Source: an uncultured Bacteroidales bacterium
GTDB taxonomy: Bacteria; Bacteroidota; Bacteroidia; Bacteroidales; F082
DNA length: 64,000 nucleotides
Assembly (NCBI GenBank): GCA_946405575.1
Contig: CAMJHP010000003.1
Coordinates: 32,751-96,750, forward strand
Direction: 5' to 3'
The notes beneath the pieces were generated by a model. It saw nothing but the letters and a program-made list of their open reading frames with translations, was not told where the DNA came from and did not search any database. A program made the translations under genes and the position numbers. Positions 35,206-44,384 of this stretch are shown in pieces; within the stretch, counting starts at the first letter, position 1; each line of letters begins with the position of its first letter.

Positions 35206-35255
35206 CTGTCAGCAATCAGTTTTCATCCCGCAAGAATCCAGCTGATTGCTGACAG
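35206..35255. repeat. 14-bp perfect inverted repeat between recA and the TPR gene
   Basis: CTGTCAGCAATCAG (35206-35219) and CTGATTGCTGACAG (35242-35255) are exact complements with a 22-nt loop. It may terminate recA transcription or be a dispersed palindrome; no long T run follows. Confidence 0.65.
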
Positions 35256-35269
35256 TTGATGGCTTACAA

Positions 35270-36298
35270 TTATTCTTCACTCTTCTCCAATGCTTCGAAA
35301 ATCTTGGCAGCGAGTTCATCAGCCAATTCGGGGTTGTCTTCAATGAGTTTCTTGACTGAGTCGCGACCTTGGGCAAGCTTGGAGTCGCCATAGCTGAACC
35401 ACGAACCGCTTTTCTTGATGATGCCCATCTCCACTCCAAGGTCGACAATCTCACCAGAACGTGAGATGCCCTCGCCATAAAGGATGTCGAATTCGGCCTT
35501 GCGGAACGGCGGGGCCACCTTGTTCTTGACGACCTTCACCTTGACTCGGCTACCCATAACGTTCTCGCCGTCCTTGATTTGGCTGATCTTGCGGATATCG
35601 ATGCGAACAGAACTATAGAATTTCAAGGCATTGCCACCAGTAGTGGTCTCGGGATTGCCAAACATCACGCCTATCTTCTCGCGCAACTGGTTAATGAAGA
35701 TGCAGACGCAGCCCGTCTTGTTGATGGTGGCGGTGAGCTTACGCATGGCCTGGCTCATCAAGCGGGCTTGGAGGCCCATCTTGCTGTCGCCCATCTCGCC
35801 TTCGATTTCGCTCTTGGGTGTCAAGGCAGCTACGGAGTCAACGACGATGACGTCGATGGCGCCAGAGCGGATGAGGTTCTCAGCAATTTCGAGAGCTTGC
35901 TCGCCATAGTCAGGTTGTGAGATGAGCAGATTCTCGATATCGACGCCTAATTTGGCGGCATAAAAGCGGTCGAAGGCATGTTCCGCGTCGATGAAAGCGG
36001 CGATGCCACCCTTCTTCTGAGCCTCGGCCACCACGTGGAGTGCCAGTGTGGTCTTACCAGAGCTCTCGGGACCGTAAATCTCAATGATACGGCCTTTCGG
36101 CAGACCGCCCACGCCGAGAGCATAGTCCAGGCCGATGGAACCGGTGGAGATACTCTCCATCTTCTCTGCCTCAGCACCCAAGCGCATAATGCTTCCCTTG
36201 CCGAAACTCTTTTCGATATTTCCCAATGTGGCTTCCAAAGCCTTCAGTTTCTCCTGCCTCAGTTTTGCAGCTTCTTCCTGTGTTTTTTCTGTAGTCAT
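35270..36298 (-). CDS. recA: recombinase A
   Basis: ATP-dependent strand-exchange protein for homologous recombination and SOS activation. The 342 residues carry [15 protein letters not shown] (Walker A), [20 protein letters not shown] (Walker B and loop 1), [13 protein letters not shown], and [18 protein letters not shown] (loop 2). Length is normal and the C-terminus is acidic (FEALEKSEE). A minus-strand promoter TATCTTTG at 36497-36504 implies a ~195-nt leader. I do not see a LexA-type palindrome. Confidence 0.98.
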   Translation of the reverse strand: MTTEKTQEEAAKLRQEKLKALEATLGNIEKSFGKGSIMRLGAEAEKMESISTGSIGLDYALGVGGLPKGRIIEIYGPESSGKTTLALHVVAEAQKKGGIAAFIDAEHAFDRFYAAKLGVDIENLLISQPDYGEQALEIAENLIRSGAIDVIVVDSVAALTPKSEIEGEMGDSKMGLQARLMSQAMRKLTATINKTGCVCIFINQLREKIGVMFGNPETTTGGNALKFYSSVRIDIRKISQIKDGENVMGSRVKVKVVKNKVAPPFRKAEFDILYGEGISRSGEIVDLGVEMGIIKKSGSWFSYGDSKLAQGRDSVKKLIEDNPELADELAAKIFEALEKSEE

Positions 36299-36949
36299 AA
36301 TTGTGGGGGTTTTTAGATTGTTGATTGTTTATTTGTTGAACTGTTTAATTGTTGATTTCAAGATTTAACTTCGATGAAATCGAAGATTCGATGCAATCAA
36401 TGCTTCGCATTTCTAATTTCAAGATTCTTTTGACGCGTGACTGCGAGACGCGGGATACGAAACGCTTTTCGCGTGATTGATTCAATTATAAAGGGACAAA
36501 GATAGTAATTTTTGGCATGATGTAGATAATTTGTGTTGTTTTTTCTCATCTTGACTTGCTTATTATGAAAAAGTTGCTTTTTTACAAACAGTTGGTCGTG
36601 GAAACGGATAGAAAAACAGCGGACTATCAAGACATAAGGGACTAGCTTCGGCATGACACCCCCCGCGATAACACATTTTCCAATACACTTTTGATGAATC
36701 AGTTCCACCAATTCCGAAAACGGGATCTTAGTTGATTGTTCTTTGTCGAATGGTCTCTTGTCCGTCATAGCATTTTCGATTTTGATGCTGCAAAGTAACG
36801 GAGTTTGTCAAGAAAAAGCCGTTGATTAAACGTTTGTAGTCGACTGTAGTCGTTTGTTGTCGTTTGCTGTCGGATATATAGTTGATTATCAATATACAAC
36901 ACAAACAAACATAAAACAGATATTTGAAAGGGTGTTTTATTTCGGACAA
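36299..36949. other. 650-bp region between recA and the glycosyltransferases
   Basis: AT-rich. It holds the recA leader and promoter (36497-36504), a second minus-strand promoter-like box (TACTTTG, 36791-36797), short palindromes near 36371-36410 and 36430-36475, and a doubtful ORF (36397-36768, listed separately). Tandem GTTTGTAGTCG/GTTTGTTGTCG units occur at about 36832-36870. Nothing else is supported. Confidence 0.5.
36397..36768 (-). CDS. doubtful ORF, 123 aa
   Basis: The N-terminal ~50 residues (MTDKRPFDKEQSTKIPFSEL, then VELIHQKC) read like protein, and a promoter box lies about 23 nt before the ATG. However, the C-terminal half overlaps the recA promoter and palindromes and looks random (Lys, Asn and His rich). 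I do not recognise it. It may be a decayed gene fragment whose original 3' end is lost, possibly from a mobile element. Confidence 0.25.
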   Translation of the reverse strand: MTDKRPFDKEQSTKIPFSELVELIHQKCIGKCVIAGGVMPKLVPYVLIVRCFSIRFHDQLFVKKQLFHNKQVKMRKNNTNYLHHAKNYYLCPFIIESITRKAFRIPRLAVTRQKNLEIRNAKH

Positions 36950-37963
36950 CTATCTTTTTACCCGATGTTTTCTTATGAAATTCAACACAGGAGAGGCCAA
37001 ACCTATAAGCAAGACAGCGACATTGCTGTGCCTCAGGCAGAAAGTCGTCCATAGGGTCAGATTTAAGGAGGGGGTCTTACGGCCAACCAAGAGTTTTCGG
37101 TCATAGGCAGCATCAAACCTGTCATAAAAAGATGCAATTTCTTTCATGCTGCCCAAAAGATAAAGCATCTGAAATGCTTTATTTAAGTTGTAACTGCCGC
37201 CAGCAGCCATACTCTCCGCATACTCCTTTGACTCATCCCAAAAACTTTCGCAAAGCCCCAACATACGAGTTCCCAGCAAGGCATAATCGCTCAAATGACG
37301 ATACGAAATTGTATGCGTGACAGAGGCGGAATTGAATAACACCTTGTACCCGCATTCATCACAATAGGACATCCGTTTGGCATGAAACAAATGCTTATAC
37401 AGAAAATCCGAATCCTCATACAAAACATCTTCTGCAAAAGGATAGCGGACTTCTTTTAGAAAATCCGATCTGAAAACATACGAAACCACCCCAGAAAACC
37501 AAAACGGATGCTCTTTTTGAAATTCATTGCCAGTAAATACAGTTGATGAAGAATAGGGCAGTGCTATTACTTTATCAATTTCTTTTTTTGCGGACATTTT
37601 TGTAACCCGCATTGCAACCATATCCAACCCCAATTCGTCAGCCATCCTTATAGCCGTCACCATTCCCGAATCCACTTCATCGTCGCAATCAACAAAAACG
37701 ATGAAATCGCCCTTTGCACTAGCTATTCCAACATTGCGAGCACTACCTTGACGATGGTTTTCCGATTGTTGAAAGAGTACCAGGTTGCTATAAGATGTCG
37801 CATAATTCTCTACGATTTCAACCGTATTGTCAGTCGAGCAATCATCCACCACAATGATTTCAAAATCCATATCATGCCATGCCAAGCCATAAATGCTGCC
37901 CAAACAACCTATTATGGTTGACGAAGCGTTGTGGGTAGGTATAATCAAGGAAGCGAACATCAT
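36950..37963 (-). CDS. family 2 glycosyltransferase
   Basis: A 337-residue GT-A fold enzyme: ASLIIPTHNASSTIIGCLGS at the N-terminus, nucleotide-binding EIIVVDDCSTDNT, and the DxD region GDFIVFVDCDDEV. The C-terminus has a hydrophobic stretch (VAVLLIGLASPVLNF) that may attach it to the membrane. It probably adds a sugar to a surface polysaccharide. It is the last of three glycosyltransferase genes in tight order; the gap to the upstream gene is one base. Confidence 0.87.
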   Translation of the reverse strand: MMFASLIIPTHNASSTIIGCLGSIYGLAWHDMDFEIIVVDDCSTDNTVEIVENYATSYSNLVLFQQSENHRQGSARNVGIASAKGDFIVFVDCDDEVDSGMVTAIRMADELGLDMVAMRVTKMSAKKEIDKVIALPYSSSTVFTGNEFQKEHPFWFSGVVSYVFRSDFLKEVRYPFAEDVLYEDSDFLYKHLFHAKRMSYCDECGYKVLFNSASVTHTISYRHLSDYALLGTRMLGLCESFWDESKEYAESMAAGGSYNLNKAFQMLYLLGSMKEIASFYDRFDAAYDRKLLVGRKTPSLNLTLWTTFCLRHSNVAVLLIGLASPVLNFIRKHRVKR

Positions 37964-37964
37964 T

Positions 37965-39137
37965 CTATTGGTTTTTCAAATGCAACTGGACAATCGAGTT
38001 AAAGACTTCACGCGTAAACTGAGAAGCAATACATTGGTATGCCAGTTCTGCCATTCGATGGTTTCTCTCCATATTAGTCAACAGTGATACAACTTGATCT
38101 GAAAACTCCTTGTCATCATCGGCCACCACAAGTTCCCGATTTTTTGAGAAGCTACCATCAAGCCCACGAAATCCGCAAGATGTCGTAACACAAGGTCTTC
38201 GTGCCTGCATCGACTCCAATACTTTGATATTGGTTCCACTTCCGAAATAAATGGGAGCAACTGTGACACGTGCGGCTGCATATTCCACCAACAAGTCACT
38301 AACGAAGCCCCTAAACGACACACCATCCGTCTTTTGCAACCTTTCGGCCCATTCTTGTTCATTAAACCCACCTACCAAATGTAGCTCTGCATCGGGAACT
38401 TGCTGACGAATCAAAGGAAATACACACCTAACGAAATGCTCTATACCGTCACGATTGGGTGCATAGCTCATGTTTCCCACAAACAGAATCCGAGGCGTGG
38501 TGCAACAGAAATCAACGGCAGGAATCTCAAAGCTGTAGAAAGGAATGTTGGGCAAATAAGCCGAATTAGGAAACTTAGCGTGGCTTGGGTTAGAGTAGAA
38601 CGTAAAAAAGCACCTTTTTTGTATGGTTCGCAGTGTTCTCTCCATAAAAAACGACCTGACACGATGAAACATCTTATTGCGCAAAGTACGGGCAGTTTGG
38701 GCATAAATCCGTTCGGTGTCTATAGGATTGTCATCAACATCAATCACCAGACGTTCGGCATAATCCATTAGTCCACATTCCATAGCTTCAGACACATAGC
38801 GGCAAACGATGAGGTCGTAGGGATAGTTCGATTGACGTATAATTCCGCCAATGACGTTCGTCCAAGATTCATTACGAGGAAACATATGATTTGGTCGCCA
38901 CGACAACAACATATCCAACAGATTCTGCAAACGCCTTTTTTCCCTAACCTCCCTCTCCTCTTGAGACCAAAGCACTCTGCAATTCTCCCGTGAAGACTCA
39001 ACACCTTCCTTAAAAGCAATGACATCGACTTGACCAAGTCCAAGGCAGGCTTCAAAAAGCAAGTTGGTTCGCTGGGTAGCCCCCCAACCCTCACCATCGA
39101 ATGGATTGTATGACGGAGAAACGAAGAGGATATTCAT
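37965..39137 (-). CDS. GT-B (family 4/1-like) glycosyltransferase
   Basis: A 390-residue enzyme with the GT-B layout: N-terminal MNILFVSPSYNPFDGEGWG, a mid-protein start of the second Rossmann domain (TPRILFVGNMSYAPNRDGIE), and the nucleotide-sugar site APIYFGSGTNIKVLESMQ with the conserved Glu, followed by PCVTTSCGFRGL. It overlaps the upstream GT gene by four bases (ATGA). Likely part of exopolysaccharide, capsule or O-antigen assembly. Confidence 0.87.
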   Translation of the reverse strand: MNILFVSPSYNPFDGEGWGATQRTNLLFEACLGLGQVDVIAFKEGVESSRENCRVLWSQEEREVREKRRLQNLLDMLLSWRPNHMFPRNESWTNVIGGIIRQSNYPYDLIVCRYVSEAMECGLMDYAERLVIDVDDNPIDTERIYAQTARTLRNKMFHRVRSFFMERTLRTIQKRCFFTFYSNPSHAKFPNSAYLPNIPFYSFEIPAVDFCCTTPRILFVGNMSYAPNRDGIEHFVRCVFPLIRQQVPDAELHLVGGFNEQEWAERLQKTDGVSFRGFVSDLLVEYAAARVTVAPIYFGSGTNIKVLESMQARRPCVTTSCGFRGLDGSFSKNRELVVADDDKEFSDQVVSLLTNMERNHRMAELAYQCIASQFTREVFNSIVQLHLKNQ

Positions 39138-40150
39138 AACCTATTGTTTTTTTTCCAATTCTTGATGCCATATCTCATAGCGAGCAACACATACCCCAAA
39201 AAAGGAGGCAGTTTCCAATGAAGCAACTTCACGTACGTTGTTATTTCGTTTATGTCTCCCCGCATTGACTCGAACGGGTAAACGTAAGCCTCGCGGATTT
39301 GTCGGTAAGTTGCCAGCCATGGCACTTTGTTACCAAATGCCAGATGAGCGACAGTGTCGAAAAGATAGAGGGCAAATGCATCGAAAGACTTTTCGTCCAC
39401 ATTATGTTGCTTAGCACAGGCCAAGACACACAACAGCACAGCCGAATAAGAGGAGAACTCACGTCTGGACTTGTCCTTTCCCTTGCTTTGTGACATAATG
39501 GAATCCTGACGCTTACGGTAGAAATAGGTCGTTTGATGAACGACACACATCGCATTCATCACACAAGCCATCGCGAAACTCCAAGGTATGTCTTCGTGAA
39601 GAATTGCCTCAGGAAACTGAATGTCGTTCTTCTCAACAAGTGTCTTCGAAACCAACTTGTTCCAAGCCATAACATACACCTCTTGTTGGCAAACCGCTTC
39701 AAGGATTGCCGACTTGTCCAACAAGCCACCTTCGCGGTAAGTTAACTGAGTGCCCATCCCTTTGCCACCCAGAGGGAAATAGTCGCCCACCACCATATCG
39801 TATGTTGTTTCCTTTAGTGGTCGCGTCAGCACTTCGATGCAGTCGTCGGAAATGTAGTCATCGGAATCCAGATAGAATAGATAATCCCCGCTCGCATTTT
39901 TTGTACCAGTGTTGCGCGCCGCACCCAAGCCCCTATTGCGTTCGTGACGCAATATCCTAAACTCCACTGGTCCGTCATATCTCTCCAATAAACGCCTCAC
40001 AACATCCATACTGTTATCGGTTCCGCAATCATCCACCAACAGACACTCCATCTCTCCCAAATAAGTTTGATTCATCACCGATTGCAGGCAATCTGCGATG
40101 TATTCCACAACGTTGTAGACGGGTACAATGATTGAAATTTTAGGAGACAT
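39134..40150 (-). CDS. family 2 glycosyltransferase
   Basis: A 338-residue GT-A enzyme: ISIIVPVYNVVEYIADCLQS, LLVDDCGTDNSM, and the DxD motif in GDYLFYLDSDDYIS. The C-terminal ~40 residues are hydrophobic and basic (FLGYVLLAMRYGIKNWKKN). It is the first gene of the three-gene glycosyltransferase unit. No polymerase, flippase or export gene is adjacent; directly upstream lies a transposase remnant, so the original operon may have been cut here. Confidence 0.87.
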   Translation of the reverse strand: MSPKISIIVPVYNVVEYIADCLQSVMNQTYLGEMECLLVDDCGTDNSMDVVRRLLERYDGPVEFRILRHERNRGLGAARNTGTKNASGDYLFYLDSDDYISDDCIEVLTRPLKETTYDMVVGDYFPLGGKGMGTQLTYREGGLLDKSAILEAVCQQEVYVMAWNKLVSKTLVEKNDIQFPEAILHEDIPWSFAMACVMNAMCVVHQTTYFYRKRQDSIMSQSKGKDKSRREFSSYSAVLLCVLACAKQHNVDEKSFDAFALYLFDTVAHLAFGNKVPWLATYRQIREAYVYPFESMRGDINEITTYVKLLHWKLPPFLGYVLLAMRYGIKNWKKNNRL

Positions 40151-40191
40151 TATTGTTTTTTAGGGATTCAATTACCATTCAAGATGCAAAA

Positions 40192-40374
40192 CTAATAAAT
40201 TAATTGTTTCGTTTCAAAATCAATTTGATTTTTCCACCCTTGATCCATCAAACCGCACAATTTCACAATCTCATATAGACTCCTAAAGCTGTTGTTTTTC
40301 AATCCATTGACATCCGTGGCGATACCAGAGAGCGCGATGCCATACTTTTTCACACCATTAACGATTTCATTCAT
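40192..40374 (-). pseudogene. possible C-terminal gene fragment, 60 codons
   Basis: A 60-codon minus-strand ORF (NGVKKYGIALSGIATDVNGL, then SLYEIVKLCGL). It sits between the first glycosyltransferase gene and the transposase remnant, on the same strand as the glycosyltransferases. It could be the surviving 3' end of another polysaccharide gene cut by the insertion. I do not recognise the sequence. Confidence 0.3.
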
Positions 40375-40399
40375 ATATGAATCGTTCTCAGTTCTTCAA

Positions 40400-40580
40400 G
40401 CAAACAACCAGCATCGGAGAATACAAGCGATTGGCGTTGAGTATGATGAGCGGTGGGCGTTTGAGACGGATTGAGACGGGTATCGGAGGTTGAGGACTAT
40501 AGTTGAACATTCAGCATGCCTGTGACCTTCTCTAGTTGCGGAGGTTGAAGCCGTCCGATGTATTGGGATCGTCCTTTGAC
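40400..40580 (+). pseudogene. 3' remnant of the RAYT/IS200-type element
   Basis: About 180 bp match 45010-45200 of the intact element, including the transposase end (GVEYDERWAFETD then stop, with synonymous differences) and the following untranslated end (CCTGTGACCTTCTCTAGTTG, CGGAGGTTGAAGCCGTCCGA). The right end is degenerate (ATCGTCCTTTGAC). The 5' three quarters of the element are missing. The region between 40375 and 40622 holds nothing else. Confidence 0.8.
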
Positions 40581-40622
40581 TCCGTCGAAATGCTCTGCAT
40601 TCGGCGAAATCGATTTTCGATT

Positions 40623-40931
40623 TCAGAGCTTAATAAAATACTCTAAAATAGCCATCTGTACCTCACCGTCCTCCAACTCAAAACCATAGATTTCGGCCTC
40701 GTCAGGGTTCTCAAAGTAATTTTGCCATTTCTCAAATGCCTTCGAAATCGGGATGTTCCCAATGAATGGCATTTCCATGAAATCCGATAGTATTTCGTCA
40801 AAATCGATGCCGTAGTCGTTGCTATATTCGGCAAATTCACCAGTCTCGGTGTTGTGCAACATCATCAACACTACTTGGTTTCTTTTGATTGCCGCACGGA
40901 CATCAAGCAAAAAGTCTTCTTTAGTTTTCAT
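40623..40931 (-). CDS. hypothetical protein, 102 aa
   Basis: Acidic soluble protein (MKTKEDFLLDVRAAIKRNQV, EYSNDYGIDFDEILSDF, ENPDEAEIYGFELEDGEVQ) of no recognised family. I start at ATG 40931, which overlaps the stop of the upstream 36-residue gene (ATGA), rather than at 40961. The pair is read from the conserved promoter module at 41117-41166. The acidic character and pairing with a tiny membrane peptide recall small two-component stress or immunity units, but that is speculation. Confidence 0.6.
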   Translation of the reverse strand: MKTKEDFLLDVRAAIKRNQVVLMMLHNTETGEFAEYSNDYGIDFDEILSDFMEMPFIGNIPISKAFEKWQNYFENPDEAEIYGFELEDGEVQMAILEYFIKL

Positions 40932-41038
40932 TTCTTGTTCTTGAATTCTTTTGAAATCCATTTGAAATACTCCTTTACCAATTTGCCGCCAATCATTACG
41001 ATGGCTACAAGTGTCGAAATGGTGAAAAACGATTCCAT
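40928..41038 (-). CDS. 36-aa small membrane protein
   Basis: A 36-residue peptide with one hydrophobic segment (FFTISTLVAIVMIGGKLV) followed by a very basic tail (KWISKEFKNKK). Unusually for this genome it has a strong Shine-Dalgarno (AAAGGAG) about seven bases before the ATG. Its stop overlaps the start of the 102-residue acidic protein gene. The promoter module lies ~80 bp upstream. Size, charge and coupling suggest a real gene; a membrane-acting peptide with a coupled partner is one possibility. Confidence 0.6.
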   Translation of the reverse strand: MESFFTISTLVAIVMIGGKLVKEYFKWISKEFKNKK

Positions 41039-41116
41039 GACAATTCTCCTTTCTATTTCTGCTATAAAGTACCCAATTATTGTGTTGTTTTAAAGGTTAA
41101 ACTGTGAATCACGCTA

Positions 41117-41166
41117 CAAAAATAGAAGCCCCCTGTTTCAAATCATGGTACAAGTTCAAAGTTTTT
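41117..41166 (-). promoter_or_regulatory. shared 52-bp promoter module, copy 1
   Basis: On the minus strand: ACTTTGAACTTGTACC, TGATTTGAAACAGG, and TATTTTTG (41124-41117). The ACTTTGA and TATTTTTG boxes are separated by the same 31 bp as in copies 2 (44385) and 3 (48169). It drives the 36-aa/102-aa gene pair. Confidence 0.65.
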
Positions 41167-41178
41167 GTCACTAACGGC

Positions 41179-41916
41179 TTAACAGCTTTTCCATTCCACT
41201 TTCTCCAAAGCTTGCATCATCCCTTTGTAATTCAGGGTTTCCATGACCACTTTGCCTTGAGCGAAACTGCATGAATTCACTTTCTTATCCCACGAGACGG
41301 AGCAGAAATTCTCAGGGCGTTTGCAACCTAGCAAACATGACGGGCTTTGAAATGGCTTTCCGCCAGCGACTTGCGACAACTGCTTCGGCGTAGGCGTATT
41401 GGAGAACCGCTGCGGCACAAGGATGATTTGCTCATCGCTCAACATTTTACCGAGTCTTTGATACACCGTCGATGCTTCGTTCACCTTATCGGCACCCACC
41501 AAAAGGTTGACACCCGGTTTGATCCCAATACTGCCGATTCGTTTGACCAATCGTTCAACCCTGTCCACCTCTTCCGCCTCGTCGGGATGATGGATGGTGA
41601 TGTGGATTTTGTCAGGTTTATGGTTGACAAGCCTTTCCCACACTTCATCGTTTTCCAGAGGCAATCCGTTTGAGGTCACCGACAGGTAACACTGTGGATA
41701 AAGTGCGTCAACGACATCGAAAACGCCATCGTATTCGAAAGGCTCGCCGCCACCCAACGAAACCGCTTTCACGCCGTGAGCGATGCAATCAGAGGCAAAG
41801 GCAATCACCTCGGAGGGTTGCCACATTGTGTTTCCGACTTTCGTGCTGTGGTTGTAGCAGAACGAACATTGCTTGCTACAATAGTTGGAAAGGTCGATGG
41901 AGAGGAGTTCGATCAT
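41179..41916 (-). CDS. radical SAM enzyme
   Basis: A 245-residue protein with the radical SAM cluster motif CSKQCSFC (CxxxCxxC) near residue 14, the GGGEP motif for SAM (SLGGGEPF), and a TIM-barrel-like body (IHITIHHPDE, GVNLLVGADKV). The C-terminus has extra cysteines (SCLLGCKRPENFC, NSCSF) arranged like a SPASM/twitch auxiliary cluster domain, as in peptide-modifying radical SAM enzymes. Its ATG overlaps the stop of the upstream 477-residue protein by four bases, so they act together. The substrate is unknown; no short precursor peptide is evident beside it. Confidence 0.85.
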   Translation of the reverse strand: MIELLSIDLSNYCSKQCSFCYNHSTKVGNTMWQPSEVIAFASDCIAHGVKAVSLGGGEPFEYDGVFDVVDALYPQCYLSVTSNGLPLENDEVWERLVNHKPDKIHITIHHPDEAEEVDRVERLVKRIGSIGIKPGVNLLVGADKVNEASTVYQRLGKMLSDEQIILVPQRFSNTPTPKQLSQVAGGKPFQSPSCLLGCKRPENFCSVSWDKKVNSCSFAQGKVVMETLNYKGMMQALEKVEWKSC

Positions 41917-43346
41917 GGTTGTTGCTTGATTTTTTCCATTTCCTCGAGGGAGATAATGTGTGGAATATGTTCGCCTTGATAAGGCATCATTGCCAAACGC
42001 CCAATTGCTTCCTTGTGGTTGTTTATCTCTGAATGCCTAAACATTGGATAATCTATGCCGTTGATTGTGATTTGGTTTTCAGTGATTTTATAAAGCTTTT
42101 CCAAGAATGATTCAACTTTGTCACACAAAATAACCACCCTTGGATTGAATCTGGCGACCATGTCTTCAAGCCATTTTCTATTTTTGCTCAAAAGCTCCAA
42201 TAACATTTCATCATTTACATGTTTTGAAACAGTTTTCTCAGAAGGATAAGATTCTAAATAACCTTGGGATTCATGAAATATCTTATATGGAATTTTCGGG
42301 AGGAATGGAAGCCAAATGCTGCGACAGTTGATAATATCCAATTCAGTTCTCATGGAATAATCCATTCGATGCAAAGGATGCGCTATTATTAAAACCGTCG
42401 GTTGGTTTGTGAAACAATGATTCTCGCTGGAATAACAAAACTGACCACACTCTTTACATCCATACTTTTCTTTTTCAGAGCAATAACTTACGAAACACGA
42501 CGGAACGATGATTGCTGTGTTGAAATAAGCCATTTTTTCATTCGACATAGGGAGCAGACCATACTCACAACCATCAACAAGCTGTGTGTCATCAATATAC
42601 GCATTACATGGATACCATTCAGCAATTTGGAAACGCTCTTTTTCTTTGAATCGGATAGGAATTCTTAGAATTCTTTCTTTCAATTTCTCAGGAATCTGTT
42701 CCAATTTCACAGGATTATTGGGAATATTCATGCACACTGGAAGCTCCTCCGTCCAATAAGGCTGATGAAAAATATAATAAGGAGCAGTAGAAAACTTTTT
42801 GGTATGAATAGTTTTTCCCTCAATCCATTCGTCTTCCATCCAAAAGTCTTTTTCTTTATAAACCTTCAGAATAATGCCCTGATCAATCATTTTCTTTAAG
42901 GAAGAGTTGTTTAGAACTTTAATACGCTCTTCTTGTCCGACACTTGTTGTGCATTCATATGCATCGATGCTGTATAAGCCTCTCTCCCTTGAGAGACAAA
43001 AATCAAGGTCGAAATCTGGATTCTTTGCCAATTCAAGAAATGCATTCTCTTTTTCCGTGTCAATTTGAATGATGCAATCCCACCAAGAATCTTCTTCTTC
43101 GGGTGAATGAGGCTTTTCCATTAAATCGTCTATTTGATCATCTGTCAATGCAAAGCCCAAACGTCTGTTGTTCACTTCATCCTCTTCATAATTATATACC
43201 AAATTCTCAACACACTCCTCTGGCAGTCCCCATGGCACTGGCCCGTTTTCATTGAAATCTAAAATGCCAACATTCCCGTCTTCATCGGCCACATACCAAG
43301 CCGTTGACATGGAGTGTGTTGCTGGATATTCTTTGTAGGTTTTCAT
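41913..43346 (-). CDS. unknown protein A (477 aa), paralogue of the next gene, with Cys-rich centre
   Basis: Starts MKTYKEYPATHSMSTAWYVA, then DEDGNVGILDF and ENGPVP; the paralogue 43409-44362 has KEYPATHSMATAWY at the same place. Residues ~1-270 align with the paralogue (shared SREDG/SRERG, NPVKxEQxPxK, PxRFxE). The C-terminal ~200 residues are unique: a cysteine cluster (YGCKECGQFCYSS) followed by an alpha/beta region (TVLIIAHPLHRMDYSMRTEL, ARFNPRVVILCDKVESF). The latter has a faint uracil-DNA-glycosylase-like order, which I cannot confirm. It overlaps the radical SAM gene. The AT-rich codon use suggests acquisition. Confidence 0.7.
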   Translation of the reverse strand: MKTYKEYPATHSMSTAWYVADEDGNVGILDFNENGPVPWGLPEECVENLVYNYEEDEVNNRRLGFALTDDQIDDLMEKPHSPEEEDSWWDCIIQIDTEKENAFLELAKNPDFDLDFCLSRERGLYSIDAYECTTSVGQEERIKVLNNSSLKKMIDQGIILKVYKEKDFWMEDEWIEGKTIHTKKFSTAPYYIFHQPYWTEELPVCMNIPNNPVKLEQIPEKLKERILRIPIRFKEKERFQIAEWYPCNAYIDDTQLVDGCEYGLLPMSNEKMAYFNTAIIVPSCFVSYCSEKEKYGCKECGQFCYSSENHCFTNQPTVLIIAHPLHRMDYSMRTELDIINCRSIWLPFLPKIPYKIFHESQGYLESYPSEKTVSKHVNDEMLLELLSKNRKWLEDMVARFNPRVVILCDKVESFLEKLYKITENQITINGIDYPMFRHSEINNHKEAIGRLAMMPYQGEHIPHIISLEEMEKIKQQP

Positions 43347-43408
43347 ATTTGTCAATCATTTACTATTGGTTTATATCTTATACTGGAAAAAAGCATCGTA
43401 TTATATAA

Positions 43409-44362
43409 TCACCATTTGTCCTTGACTTTTCCCTCACTGATAAGTATATCCATCTCTTTTTGCGTAAGAATCTTATGTGTTTTCTCCCCATAGTATTCAG
43501 TTTCCCCATTTGAGTAACATATTTGATACCAATCGTCGTCTCCTCTATAATCAGCACAATCCATAAAATAAACTGGCACGAATTCGGCCAACTGAATAGA
43601 CTGTGCTTCTCTAAACCTAACAGGTAACTGTGTGATTTGTTCCCTTATTTTTTGAGGTAATTGCTCTTTTTTCATAGGATTAGCAGGATTTGACATTCGG
43701 TTTGCTGCTCCCTCGCTTGGCCAGTAATCTTGTTGATAAATAAAAATTGGCATCCGATTGTATTCGTCCTCCCTTTGGGCAAGCACTTCTTTATCTGTCT
43801 CCCAAGGTGCATAGTAATAATAGGGAGCATGATACCTAGCTAAAACAACATTATGCTTTTCCAATAATTCGACTCCTTCCTGATTCCAAAATAAATCCAC
43901 AAAGAAATAGCCATCTTCCCTCGATAGACAAACTATATCTATTTTACTTTTATCCATTGATACGGCCTGCAACAATAATTGCAGTTTTTCCATATCAATT
44001 TTTATGATGACACCATTCCAGCTTGCATTAGAGAAATAAGAATACTCAGTGACTTCTTTACGGCCTCCCGATAAATATGAAGTGCATATCATTTTCTTGT
44101 GCTCCCATTTATCAAGTGCTATAATTGGCTTCAACAATGGCTTGATTTGTTCTGGTGTCAAACACAAGTCCTTAATTCCATCCTCGCCGTCGCATGAGAA
44201 GTCGTGCCAAAGCAAATCATTGACCTCCAATTCCTCTACCCAATCCTTTGGTTTTGGGCCATTGTCTTCGATTTCAAACACTCCCACATTACCTTCTTCA
44301 TCAACGCAGTACCAGGCGGTTGCCATGGAATGCGTTGCTGGATATTCTTTGTTGGTTTTCAT
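43409..44362 (-). CDS. unknown protein B (317 aa), N-terminal paralogue of protein A
   Basis: Starts MKTNKEYPATHSMATAWY and CVDEEGNVGVFEIEDNGPKP. Later shared segments with protein A include NPANPMKKEQLPQKIREQ and LPVRFREAQSIQLAEFVP. It lacks the Cys cluster and C-terminal domain and ends near KILTQKEMDILISEGK. I start at ATG 44362 by analogy with protein A and because the promoter box lies at 44385-44392. It is the first gene of a three-gene unit (B, A, radical SAM) with 62 bp between B and A. Function unknown. Confidence 0.7.
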   Translation of the reverse strand: MKTNKEYPATHSMATAWYCVDEEGNVGVFEIEDNGPKPKDWVEELEVNDLLWHDFSCDGEDGIKDLCLTPEQIKPLLKPIIALDKWEHKKMICTSYLSGGRKEVTEYSYFSNASWNGVIIKIDMEKLQLLLQAVSMDKSKIDIVCLSREDGYFFVDLFWNQEGVELLEKHNVVLARYHAPYYYYAPWETDKEVLAQREDEYNRMPIFIYQQDYWPSEGAANRMSNPANPMKKEQLPQKIREQITQLPVRFREAQSIQLAEFVPVYFMDCADYRGDDDWYQICYSNGETEYYGEKTHKILTQKEMDILISEGKVKDKW

Positions 44363-44384
44363 CGTTCCATCGTATTTCACCCCA

